Below, piece after piece: positions 1 to 5,661 of a stretch of DNA of 5,753 bases (within the stretch, counting starts at the first letter, position 1; each line of letters starts with the position of its first letter). The notes below the pieces were generated by a model. It saw only the letters and a program-made list of their open reading frames with translations. It was not told where the DNA came from and did no database searches. The position numbers and the translations under genes are program-made. Source of the stretch: Planctomycetota bacterium (GTDB lineage: Bacteria; Planctomycetota; B129-G9); assembly GCA_003644325.1 (NCBI GenBank), contig QNCA01000112.1, positions 1-5,753 of the forward strand. Direction: 5' to 3'.

Positions 1-1
1 C

Positions 2-1675
2 ATGGCCAAAAGAAGAATTCTAATAATAGGTGGAGTGGCCGCTGGCACAAAGGCCGCGGCAAAGTGCAGGCGCGAGTCGCCCGAAGCGGACATTACCATT
101 ATCACTGATGAGCGGTACATCTCTTATGCCGGTTGCGGGCTGCCGTACTTCATCGGCTCCCGCATGGAGCGCGGACAACTGGAGGTCATGCAGGTCGCCC
201 AGTTCGCCGCCCGAAACGACGTCGAGATACTCACGGAGCACCGCGCACTGAGCATCAACGCCGAACATAAGACGGTGCTGGCCAAAGATCTTCGCGAAGG
301 CAGCGAGAAGGAATTCGCTTATGACGTCCTTATCCTGGCTACCGGCTCTTCACCGTTCAGCCCGCCCCTCGGGGGTATCGATATCAAGAACATTTTCACG
401 TTGCGCACGATCGGCGACGGCGAGGCCATAAAGTCGCTGGTTGACAGTGGCCGCGTGAAAAACGCCGTAATCGTCGGCGGGGGATACATCGGATTGGAGG
501 TGGCGGAAAATCTGGTGGAGCGCGGGGTCAGGGTATCCATCGTCGAGGCGCTGGAGCACATCTGCCCGCGCTTTGACGAAGAAATCGCCATCATGGTACA
601 GAACCACCTCAAGGAAAAGGGCGTCACCGTTTACACCGGCCAAAAGGTCGTCAGATTCCACGGGAATGACGCGGGCGAAGTGAGTCATGCCGAGTTGGAA
701 AACGGCGACATGATAGAGGCAGACATGATTCTCTGGTCTGTCGGCGTGCGCCCGAATACCGAACTGGCAAAAACGGCGGGGATTGAACTCGGCGAATCGG
801 GCGCGATCAAGGTGGACAACAGGATGCAGACAAGCGTCCCGGACATTTATGCCGCCGGCGACTGCGCGGAGACGACGCACGTGGTAACGGGTCGACAGGT
901 CTGGATACCGCTGGGCTCAACGGCGAACAAGATGGGCCGCGTGGCCGCAATAAACGCCTGCGGCGGCAGGGAAACCTTCCCCGGGGTCCTGGGCAGTTCC
1001 GTGGTGAAGGTCTTTGAGATGAACCTGGCGACCACCGGCCTGACGGCGAAGGCCGCCAGGGCGGAGGGCTACGACGTGGAGACGGTGCTCGTGCCGGAAA
1101 CCGACAGGGCGGGTTACATTCCGGGTTTTGAAGTTATCGTGACCAAACTCGTGGCCGACAGAAAGACGCGCCGCGTCCTCGGCGGGCAGGTTGTCGGCAG
1201 GGGAGTGGTGGACAAACCGATAGACATACTCGTGGCGGCAATCACGATGAAGGCGACGGTGGACGACCTGGCGAACATGGACTTCGCATACGCCCCGCCG
1301 TTCTCGCCCGCGATGAGCAGCACGATTACCGCCGCCAATACCATGCGCAACAAGTTGGCCGGCAAACTGAACGTCATCTCGCCTCTGGAGATGAAAAAGA
1401 TGCTGGACGAACGGGGGGAGGTCGAACTCATCGACGTGCGCAACGAGGAGATGTACGCCGAGAAACACATCCCGGGATCACGCCTGATCCCGTGGGGCGA
1501 AATCCGAAAGAAGACCGGCGACTTGCCGAAAGATAAACCCATAGTGACCATATGCAACAGGGGAAAAAGCGCCTACTGCGTCCAGTTGATACTGGACCAC
1601 GCCGGCTTCGAGGACGTGAAGACGTTCGAAGGCGGCCTGGCCGCCTACCCGTTCGAGACGGAATCCGGGAAGTAG
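2..1675 (+). CDS. FAD-dependent CoA-disulfide / persulfide reductase with C-terminal rhodanese domain
   Basis: The 557-residue protein is a pyridine nucleotide-disulfide oxidoreductase fused to a rhodanese domain. Seen: an N-terminal FAD dinucleotide fold (IIGGVAAG, residues 8-15); the single-cysteine active site typical of CoA-disulfide reductases, ISYAGCGLPYFIG with Cys45; an NAD(P)H-binding GGGYIG at 159-164; the second FAD motif AAGDCAE around Asp287; the family motif AYAPPFSPA before residue 440; and a rhodanese module from about residue 457 with LIDVR at 476-480 and catalytic loop CNRGKS with Cys518. Known for this architecture: NAD(P)H-dependent reduction of CoA disulfide, CoA persulfide or polysulfide in the cytoplasm, with the rhodanese cysteine handling sulfane sulfur. 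The length matches CoADR-rhodanese proteins (about 550-570). The ATG at position 2 fits the family N-terminus, but its ribosome binding site lies outside the window. The exact physiological substrate cannot be read from sequence; NADH oxidase is a common alternative label. Confidence 0.93.
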   Translation: MAKRRILIIGGVAAGTKAAAKCRRESPEADITIITDERYISYAGCGLPYFIGSRMERGQLEVMQVAQFAARNDVEILTEHRALSINAEHKTVLAKDLREGSEKEFAYDVLILATGSSPFSPPLGGIDIKNIFTLRTIGDGEAIKSLVDSGRVKNAVIVGGGYIGLEVAENLVERGVRVSIVEALEHICPRFDEEIAIMVQNHLKEKGVTVYTGQKVVRFHGNDAGEVSHAELENGDMIEADMILWSVGVRPNTELAKTAGIELGESGAIKVDNRMQTSVPDIYAAGDCAETTHVVTGRQVWIPLGSTANKMGRVAAINACGGRETFPGVLGSSVVKVFEMNLATTGLTAKAARAEGYDVETVLVPETDRAGYIPGFEVIVTKLVADRKTRRVLGGQVVGRGVVDKPIDILVAAITMKATVDDLANMDFAYAPPFSPAMSSTITAANTMRNKLAGKLNVISPLEMKKMLDERGEVELIDVRNEEMYAEKHIPGSRLIPWGEIRKKTGDLPKDKPIVTICNRGKSAYCVQLILDHAGFEDVKTFEGGLAAYPFETESGK

Positions 1676-1763
1676 CCCCGGGGCCGATCGCGATAAAAAA
1701 GGTTCTTCACTCGATTCCGGGGAAGACGGGGATGCGCTTCAAAGATGTCGGTAGGCGAGCAAT

Positions 1764-1831
1764 GGTGACTGTCACCTTTACGGAGCCGGCCTCGATTTAT
1801 CGAGGGCGGATCGTATAAGGTGACTGTCGCC
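1764..1831. repeat. Palindromic REP/MITE-like element, copy 1
   Basis: A 68-bp element. Its two ends are the 13-mer GGTGACTGTCACC (1764-1776) and GGTGACTGTCGCC (1819-1831), each a 6-bp palindrome around a central T; the right one carries one change. Inside lie TTTACGGAG, then a hairpin with arms 1786-1795 and 1800-1809 (9 of 10 pairs, loop TTTA), then ATCGTATAA. The same architecture recurs at 5662-5730. It sits between the 3' end of the oxidoreductase gene and the tRNA terminator, as expected for an intergenic repeat. A GGAG at the foot of a hairpin recalls RAYT-associated REP sequences and IS200/IS605 ends; that link is inference, as no transposase is present here. Confidence 0.8.
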
Positions 1832-1874
1832 TTGCAGTGATTTGCCCGCTTCCCGAAAATCGGTGAAGAACCAT

Positions 1875-1898
1875 AAAAAAGGCACGGCGAACCGTGCC
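1875..1898 (-). terminator. Rho-independent terminator of the tRNA-Arg gene
   Basis: Read on the minus strand there is a perfect 7-bp stem, GGCACGG (1898-1892) and CCGTGCC (1887-1881), closed by a TTCG tetraloop and followed by six T residues (1880-1875). It starts 19 nt downstream of the tRNA 3' end and has all parts of an intrinsic terminator. Confidence 0.9.
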
Positions 1899-1916
1899 GT
1901 CCCTGGTTGGAATAAG

Positions 1917-1990
1917 CGCGCCCGGCAGGACTCGAACCTGCAACCTTCGGCTTCGTAGGCCGCTACTCTATCCAATTGAGCTACGAGCGC
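1917..1990 (-). tRNA. tRNA-Arg (anticodon ACG)
   Basis: The minus strand folds into a complete 74-nt cloverleaf. The acceptor stem is GCGCTCG with CGGGCGC (one G-U pair) and discriminator G. The D stem is GCTC/GAGT. The anticodon loop is CTACGAA, giving anticodon ACG. The T arm is GCAGG TTCGAGT CCTGC, with a 5-nt variable loop. The body closely resembles typical bacterial tRNA-Arg(ACG), including the GGATAGAGTA stretch. Bacterial ACG is normally deaminated to ICG by TadA so that one tRNA reads CGU, CGC and CGA. The 3' CCA is not encoded (the next bases are CTT), so CCA must be added by nucleotidyltransferase. The outermost anticodon-stem pair is a G-A mismatch (position 27 with 43). It has its own promoter and terminator, so it is a single-gene unit. 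Confidence 0.95.
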
Positions 1991-2001
1991 ATTTCATGGC
2001 G

Positions 2002-2029
2002 CTTATAGCATATCTGAACGAGAAATCAA
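2002..2029 (-). promoter_or_regulatory. Probable sigma70-type promoter of tRNA-Arg
   Basis: On the minus strand TTGATT (2029-2024) and TATAAG (2007-2002) are separated by 16 nt. The -10 box is preceded by TGC, an extended -10 feature. It ends 11 nt upstream of the mature tRNA 5' end, which leaves room for a short leader removed by RNase P. The match is by eye, and the organism's sigma consensus is unknown. Confidence 0.55.
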
Positions 2030-2061
2030 GCATAATCCCCCCTGAGAGCATCCGGGGGGCA

Positions 2062-2265
2062 CGTAAAGTTGGGGGGTAGATAGCACGAGCGACCCATACG
2101 GGCAGGCTGGGTCAGACCTATTTACGGAGCGCAGACGCTCCGAAGGAGCGGCCAGCTTGTCCGTTCCGGGTCTTCGCCTTGAGGACCCGCCAGGGTCCAA
2201 AGGGTAGAATGCGGTCCGACCCTGGCGGCTTATGCCCCCCGAATAGTTTCTCCCCAAACTTTACG
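2062..2265. repeat. Inverted-repeat-bounded structured block
   Basis: CGTAAAGTTGGGG (2062-2074) recurs inverted as CCCCAAACTTTACG (2252-2265), identical except for one extra A/T. The 204-bp span holds no credible gene but contains several hairpins and the larger palindromic element at 2110-2221. A second inverted pair, TCCGGGGGGCA (2051-2061) and TGCCCCCCGAA (2233-2243), overlaps this arrangement in swapped order, so both pairs cannot form one simple stem. It could be a MITE, a decayed insertion sequence, or nested repeats. No target-site duplication is obvious. Confidence 0.5.
2110..2221. repeat. Palindromic REP/MITE-like element, larger variant (copy 2)
   Basis: The left end is GGTCAGACC (2110-2118) and the right end GGTCCGACC (2213-2221). 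Each is a 4-bp palindrome around one base, placed like the 13-mers of the shorter elements. The left end is followed by TATTTACGGAGC, sharing TTTACGGAGC with copy 1; the right end is preceded by GTAGAATGC, like GTAGATT in copy 3. The 112-bp element has three foldable parts. The first is CGGAGCG/CGCTCCG (2125-2131 with 2136-2142), competing with CGCTCC/GGAGCG (2136-2141 with 2145-2150). The second is a 9-bp stem at 2167-2175 with 2181-2189. The third is a perfect 10-bp inverted repeat at 2188-2197 with 2218-2227, running slightly past the right end. Confidence 0.65.
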
Positions 2266-2299
2266 CACATCCGCATCCAAGGGTGTGTGTCGGAGCGAC

Positions 2300-2312
2300 G
2301 GTGACAGTCACT
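2300..2312 (-). repeat. Solo copy of the repeat-end palindrome
   Basis: The minus strand reads AGTGACTGTCACC, one base different from the 13-mer ends of the elements at 1764-1831 and 5662-5730. No matching second end or TTACGGAG is found at the expected spacing of about 55 bp, so it is either a remnant of an element or an independent site. It ends 8 nt before the GAGG ribosome binding site of the lipid kinase gene (2321-2324). Confidence 0.5.
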
Positions 2313-2332
2313 GACATGAAGAGGTTGGCGCA

Positions 2333-3220
2333 ATGCCGCAAAGATTGGCAAGGCTGATAGTCAATCCCATCTCCGGCGGCGGCAGGGGAGAGGCGCTGCT
2401 GCCGCCCGTACGGAGGGCGGTGGAAGGCCTGGGCTACGAGACCGATGTCGTGATGACGGGAAAGAAGGGTGACGCGAGGGAGGCCGCCCGTACGGGGGGC
2501 GGCGATGGCGTATCGGTGTTTGTAATTCTCGGCGGCGACGGCACTATCAGCGAGGTGGTCAACGGCCTGAACGGTCACCCCACCCCGATATGCGTGGTGC
2601 CGGTGGGGACCGCCAACTGCCTCACGAAGGAGTTTGGCCAGAGCGCCGATGTGGAAGCGGCGGTTCGCAGGATTGAATCCATGCGGACGCGCATGCTGGA
2701 CAGTTTCGAGGTGAACGGCGAGCGCGGCCTGCTCTTCGCCGGGGCGGGCCTCGACGGGGAAGTGGGGCGCAAGGTGTGCGAGGCCAGGAACGGCCGCCTG
2801 AGCGTGATGTCCTACGTGCTGCCCCTTTTCCGGACCATGCTGCATTACCGCTTCCCGAAGTTCAGCGTGGAGATAGACGGGGAGAGGGTCGAAGAGGACG
2901 CGACATTCGCCGAGGTGAGCAACGTGAGCACGTATGGCGGGCCGATAAGGCTGGCGCCGGAGGCTCGGGCCGACGACGGGGCGTTGGACGTCCTGATAAT
3001 GAATACGTGGCGGCGCGTGCGAATCCTGGGCTACCTGGCGCAGTCGTGCCTGCTGAACAGGGTGCACGGCGAGAACCTGCTCCTCCTGCGCGGGAGAGAA
3101 ATCAGGATGACCTCAGCGCACGAGGTGCCTTACCAGGTGGACGGGGACTTCGCAGGATACCTGCCCCTGGAGATAAGGGTGCTGCCGAAGAGCGTCTGTG
3201 TGGTGGTCGATCCGGCGTGA
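2333..3220 (+). CDS. Diacylglycerol kinase family lipid kinase (YegS/BmrU-like)
   Basis: The 295-residue protein fits the DAGK catalytic family, whose members phosphorylate diacylglycerol or related lipids with ATP at the inner face of the cytoplasmic membrane. Seen in order: LIVNPISGGGRG (8-19), the nucleotide-site strand and loop; LGGDGTISEVVNGL with the hallmark GGDGT at 67-71; PVGTANCL (90-97), the counterpart of the usual GTGND/GTANxLA motif; AGAGLDGEV opening the C-terminal beta-sandwich domain; PEARADDGALDVLI with Asp214-Asp215-Gly216; and YQVDGD at 267-272. The length is normal for single-domain bacterial members (about 290-310). The ATG at 2333 has GAGG at 2321-2324, 8 nt upstream. 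It is the first gene of a four-gene operon and is 13 nt from kdsA. The lipid substrate (diacylglycerol, phosphatidylglycerol, sphingoid base or other) is not determined by these motifs. Confidence 0.9.
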   Translation: MPQRLARLIVNPISGGGRGEALLPPVRRAVEGLGYETDVVMTGKKGDAREAARTGGGDGVSVFVILGGDGTISEVVNGLNGHPTPICVVPVGTANCLTKEFGQSADVEAAVRRIESMRTRMLDSFEVNGERGLLFAGAGLDGEVGRKVCEARNGRLSVMSYVLPLFRTMLHYRFPKFSVEIDGERVEEDATFAEVSNVSTYGGPIRLAPEARADDGALDVLIMNTWRRVRILGYLAQSCLLNRVHGENLLLLRGREIRMTSAHEVPYQVDGDFAGYLPLEIRVLPKSVCVVVDPA

Positions 3221-3221
3221 C

Positions 3222-3227
3222 GGGAGA
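3222..3227 (+). promoter_or_regulatory. Ribosome binding site deciding the kdsA GTG start
   Basis: GGGAGA lies just after the lipid kinase stop codon, 6 nt before GTG 3234. The alternative in-frame ATG at 3198 would sit inside the upstream gene with no comparable purine-rich site and would add a 12-residue tail before the family N-terminus. Confidence 0.7.
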
Positions 3228-3233
3228 ATCTCC

Positions 3234-4064
3234 GTGAAGAAAATCAGAAGTGTCGAGATTACGAAAGACGTCGTGGTGGGGAAGGGCGGCCTGGTGGCCA
3301 TCTGCGGGCCCTGTGTCATAGAGGACCGCAAGAGTTGCCTGGGCATAGCCGAAGCGCTGGCGGCCATAGAGCGTGACGTCGGGATACCCATTATATTCAA
3401 GGCATCGTTCGACAAGGCCAACCGCTCCTCCATCGACTCGTTCCGGGGCGTGGGTCTGAAGCGCGGCCTGTCCATACTGGCCGAAGTGAAGAAGCGTTTC
3501 GGCCTGCCGGTGACGTCGGACGTACACCTGCCGGAGCAGGCGGGGCTGGCCGCGAAGGTGCTGGACCTCCTGCAGATACCGGCGTTTCTTTGCCGCCAGA
3601 CCGATTTGCTCGTGGCGGCGGGTCGCACGGGAAAGCCGGTCAACGTGAAAAAGGGCCAGTTCATGTCTCCCGGGGAGATGGCGAACGTGGTGGCCAAGAT
3701 AGAGAGCACGGGCAACAAGAAGATTCTTCTAACCGAGCGGGGCACGACATTCGGCTACAACAATCTCGTGGTCGATTTCACGTCGCTGCCGCAGATGCGG
3801 GCGCTGGGCTGCCCGGTGGTCTTCGATGCGACGCACAGCGTGCAGCGGCCCGGCGGCAGGGGCGGGCGCAGCGGCGGGCGCGGCAGGTACGCACCCGCGC
3901 TGGCGCGCGCCGCCGTGGCGGTCGGCTGCGACGCGCTCTTCATGGAAACACATCCGAGGCCAAAGTCCGCGCCCTCGGACGGCGATAACATGATACCGCT
4001 GAAGAATCTCAGGAATGTGCTTTACGACGCGCTGGACATTCATCAACTGGCGGGCGGAAGATGA
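3234..4064 (+). CDS. kdsA: 3-deoxy-8-phosphooctulonate (KDO-8-P) synthase, metal-dependent class
   Basis: It condenses phosphoenolpyruvate with arabinose 5-phosphate to KDO-8-phosphate, the committed cytoplasmic step to KDO of the LPS inner core. From GTG 3234 the product is 276 residues, the usual size. Seen: ICGPCVIE (23-30); FKASFDKANRSSIDSFRGVG; TSDVHLPEQA; LQIPAFLCRQTDLL; PVNVKKGQFMSPGE; LTERGTTFGYNNLVVD; FDATHSVQ; ALFMETHPRP; and SDGDN near the end. The four metal ligands of class II enzymes are present as Cys27, His201, Glu238 and Asp249. Their spacing equals that of Aquifex KdsA (Cys11, His185, Glu222, Asp233), so this is the metal-dependent type. The substrate loop is unusually arginine-rich (RPGGRGGRSGGRGRY, 205-219), with Arg where relatives often have Gln or other residues. 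The gene follows the lipid kinase by 13 nt, and its TGA overlaps the next ATG. Confidence 0.95.
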   Translation: MKKIRSVEITKDVVVGKGGLVAICGPCVIEDRKSCLGIAEALAAIERDVGIPIIFKASFDKANRSSIDSFRGVGLKRGLSILAEVKKRFGLPVTSDVHLPEQAGLAAKVLDLLQIPAFLCRQTDLLVAAGRTGKPVNVKKGQFMSPGEMANVVAKIESTGNKKILLTERGTTFGYNNLVVDFTSLPQMRALGCPVVFDATHSVQRPGGRGGRSGGRGRYAPALARAAVAVGCDALFMETHPRPKSAPSDGDNMIPLKNLRNVLYDALDIHQLAGGR

Positions 4065-4438
4065 AACGCCGTCTGGTCGGCGCATTGTTGCTGCTGTGCC
4101 TGGGCGCATCCTGCGCGGGCACGCAGCCCTCCTACAGGAGCGACGCGCGCCTGTACCGCAGGGCGGGGGCATTCTACAGCGCGTGGGTGCGCGGGGATTT
4201 CGAGACCGCGCGGAAATTTCTCTCGCATAACTTTCGCGCCAACGACCCCGGACTCGGCGCATTCAAGGCCGCGGTGCAGGCGTGCCGGTTGCGGCATGTT
4301 GAAATCGGAGACGTGAGCAGCGAATTGAAAATGAAGCGCCTGGCGGCCAAGATAACCACCTCCGACGGAGATGTCGGGAGACAGGTTACCTACTGGATTT
4401 TCGAGCGGGGAGACTGGTACCTTGAGGTGCTGGATTAG
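4061..4438 (+). CDS. Small lipoprotein, possibly NTF2-like
   Basis: The 125-residue protein begins with MKRR, a leucine-rich hydrophobic stretch and the lipobox LGASC, so signal peptidase II would cleave before Cys18, leaving a lipid-anchored protein outside the cytoplasm. The mature part of about 108 residues has a helix-rich start (LYRRAGAFYSAWVRGDFETARKFL is read across 34-57), a beta-rich remainder and a terminal WIFERGDWYLEVLD. A helix containing 'W..GDFETA', followed by strands and a closing 'W.F..G.WYL', is the usual look of NTF2/SnoaL-like domains; this fold call is inference. The start overlaps the kdsA stop as ATGA, and the stop overlaps the next start as TAGTG, so translational coupling is likely and it should be made with its neighbours. 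No enzyme motif is visible. It may bind a ligand or help an envelope process. Confidence 0.82.
   Translation: MKRRLVGALLLLCLGASCAGTQPSYRSDARLYRRAGAFYSAWVRGDFETARKFLSHNFRANDPGLGAFKAAVQACRLRHVEIGDVSSELKMKRLAAKITTSDGDVGRQVTYWIFERGDWYLEVLD
4424..4429 (+). promoter_or_regulatory. Ribosome binding site supporting a GTG start
   Basis: GAGGTG inside the end of the lipoprotein gene lies 8 nt before GTG 4438. The first in-frame ATG of the downstream gene is at codon 128, in the middle of the membrane region, so a non-ATG start is required and this site supports GTG 4438. Confidence 0.65.
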
Positions 4439-5646
4439 TGCCGAGCAAGAAAACACTTTTTACCGTAGCGAGGATTGTCGTGAGCGTGGGGCTGCTGGCG
4501 TGGGTCTTCACGAGCCTGGAGTTTCACGACAAGGTGACCCTGAAAGATGGGACGGAGATCCGCGGCAAGGTACTGAGCCAAACCGAAGAGGAAATAGTAA
4601 TAGAAGAAAACGGGCGCGCGCGCGCGATACCGATAGCGGACGTTGAGCCGGCGAAGGGAGACAGCGGCAGGGACGGCGAGCGGCTGTACTACCAGCGCGG
4701 CCTGTTCGCGATAATCGCGACCACCAGCCTTACCCTTCTACTATTGGGCGTGGTTTACTACGGCCTGGTCAACATCCTCGGCACGATACGCTGGTACATT
4801 CTTCTGCGGGCGCAGGGGATGCGGATTTCGCTCCGGCGCGTGTTCCATCTCTCTTTCCTCGGCTACTTCTTCAACAATGTCATGCCCGGGCTGACCGGCG
4901 GAGATTTGGCAAAGGCCTACTACGTCACCCGGGAAACGGAGAAGAAGACCGCCGGCGTTACCACGGTCTTCGTGGACCGACTCATCGGTATCGTGGCGCT
5001 CGCCTCCTTGTCCGGCATAATGATACTGATAAACCTCGGTGATCCCAGGTTTCAGGGGCCGGCGATAGTCGTGCTGGCCTTTCTGGCCGGCGTGGCAGTG
5101 GGGGGGATTGCCCTCTTCAGCCGCCGTATCAGGGGCATCCTGCGCCTGAACCGCATTGTCAGGAAAATCCCCTTTGAGGGAGTAAAACGGATACTCAGGG
5201 AGATTGACCAGGCGGTATATCTCTTTCGCTCTCATAAGGTCGCCATGCTGGTTGCCCTTCTGATTTCCTTTGTGGTCCACACCGTCTCCGTCAGCGCTAA
5301 CATCGTATTCGGCGGCGCCATAGGCGTCGAGTTGGCCTGGGAGAAGTACTTCATATTCCTGCCGATTGTCTTCATGATAATGTCGATACCTATCTCCCTG
5401 TCGGGATGGGGCGTGGGGGAGAGGTCGTACCAGGGCCTGCTGGCCACGGTGGGCGTGCCGCTGAACCAGGCGGCAATGATGGGGGTGCTCTTTAATCTGA
5501 CGAGAACGGCCTGGAGCCTGCCCGGCGCTATCTTCATGGTCCTGGGCGGCAAGAGACCGAGCGCCGAGAAGATGAAGGAAGAACTCGAATACGATGTCGC
5601 TAAAGAGACAAAAAAGAAAGAGAACTCAATAACTCAAGTTGACTGA
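4438..5646 (+). CDS. UPF0104 / LPG-synthase-TM family membrane protein with an inserted soluble domain
   Basis: The 402-residue inner-membrane protein starts at GTG. Seen: a first membrane segment at about 7-27; a soluble stretch at about 30-82; then several further segments. Family signatures are GYFFNNVMPGLTGGDLAKAY (142-161), a following VFVDRLIG, and SLSGWGVGE (320-328), the counterpart of the 'G.G.RE' motif. These place it in the lysylphosphatidylglycerol synthase TM/UPF0104 family (the flippase-like half of MprF and relatives such as AglD), which lacks the cytosolic aminoacyl transferase half here. The inserted piece, with LKDGTEIRGKVLS, EEIVIEE and IPIADVE (35-70), looks like a small SH3- or Sm-like beta barrel and is not part of the standard family. 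The C-terminus is a charged Lys/Glu tail. As last gene of an operon with kdsA and a lipid kinase, a role in lipid or lipid-linked glycan movement is plausible but unproven. Confidence 0.87.
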   Translation: MPSKKTLFTVARIVVSVGLLAWVFTSLEFHDKVTLKDGTEIRGKVLSQTEEEIVIEENGRARAIPIADVEPAKGDSGRDGERLYYQRGLFAIIATTSLTLLLLGVVYYGLVNILGTIRWYILLRAQGMRISLRRVFHLSFLGYFFNNVMPGLTGGDLAKAYYVTRETEKKTAGVTTVFVDRLIGIVALASLSGIMILINLGDPRFQGPAIVVLAFLAGVAVGGIALFSRRIRGILRLNRIVRKIPFEGVKRILREIDQAVYLFRSHKVAMLVALLISFVVHTVSVSANIVFGGAIGVELAWEKYFIFLPIVFMIMSIPISLSGWGVGERSYQGLLATVGVPLNQAAMMGVLFNLTRTAWSLPGAIFMVLGGKRPSAEKMKEELEYDVAKETKKKENSITQVD

Positions 5647-5652
5647 GTTTTT
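5631..5652 (+). terminator. Possible weak intrinsic terminator at the operon end
   Basis: AACTCA (5631-5636) pairs with TGAGTT (5644-5649) across a 7-nt loop, and the T run continues to 5652. The AT-rich 6-bp stem overlaps the stop codon, so the terminator is weak. The strong hairpin of the repeat just downstream (5685-5707) could help define the 3' end, but it lacks a T tract. Confidence 0.35.
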
Positions 5653-5661
5653 GTTAACCTC

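Noticed and set aside
1676..1763. CCCCGGGG palindrome and A-rich run after the oxidoreductase gene as a terminator
   Set aside because: The short palindrome is not followed by a T tract on the plus strand; I see no convincing terminator or other feature in this stretch.
2008..2036. Plus-strand promoter with a CATAAT -10 for the lipid kinase operon
   Set aside because: No acceptable -35 at proper spacing, and the site lies about 300 bp upstream across hairpin-rich DNA; the operon's promoter could not be identified.
1778..2257. Open frames on both strands across the tRNA and repeat block (for example 1778-1975 minus, 1894-2079 plus, 2003-2257 minus, 2118-2351 minus)
   Set aside because: They run through the tRNA or hairpin repeats, lack plausible ribosome sites and show no protein-like motifs.
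2267..2287. Possible hairpin CACATCC/GGGTGTG upstream of the lipid kinase gene as an attenuator or riboswitch
   Set aside because: It is only a 7-bp stem including a G-U pair, with no T tract and no recognisable aptamer.
3198..3233. Upstream ATG start for kdsA
   Set aside because: It lies within the lipid kinase gene without a good ribosome site; GTG 3234 has GGGAGA at proper spacing and gives the normal family length.
2776..3237. Long plus-strand frame overlapping the lipid kinase
   Set aside because: It is an out-of-frame shadow in GC-rich coding DNA, with Arg/Gly/Pro-rich low-complexity composition and no family resemblance.
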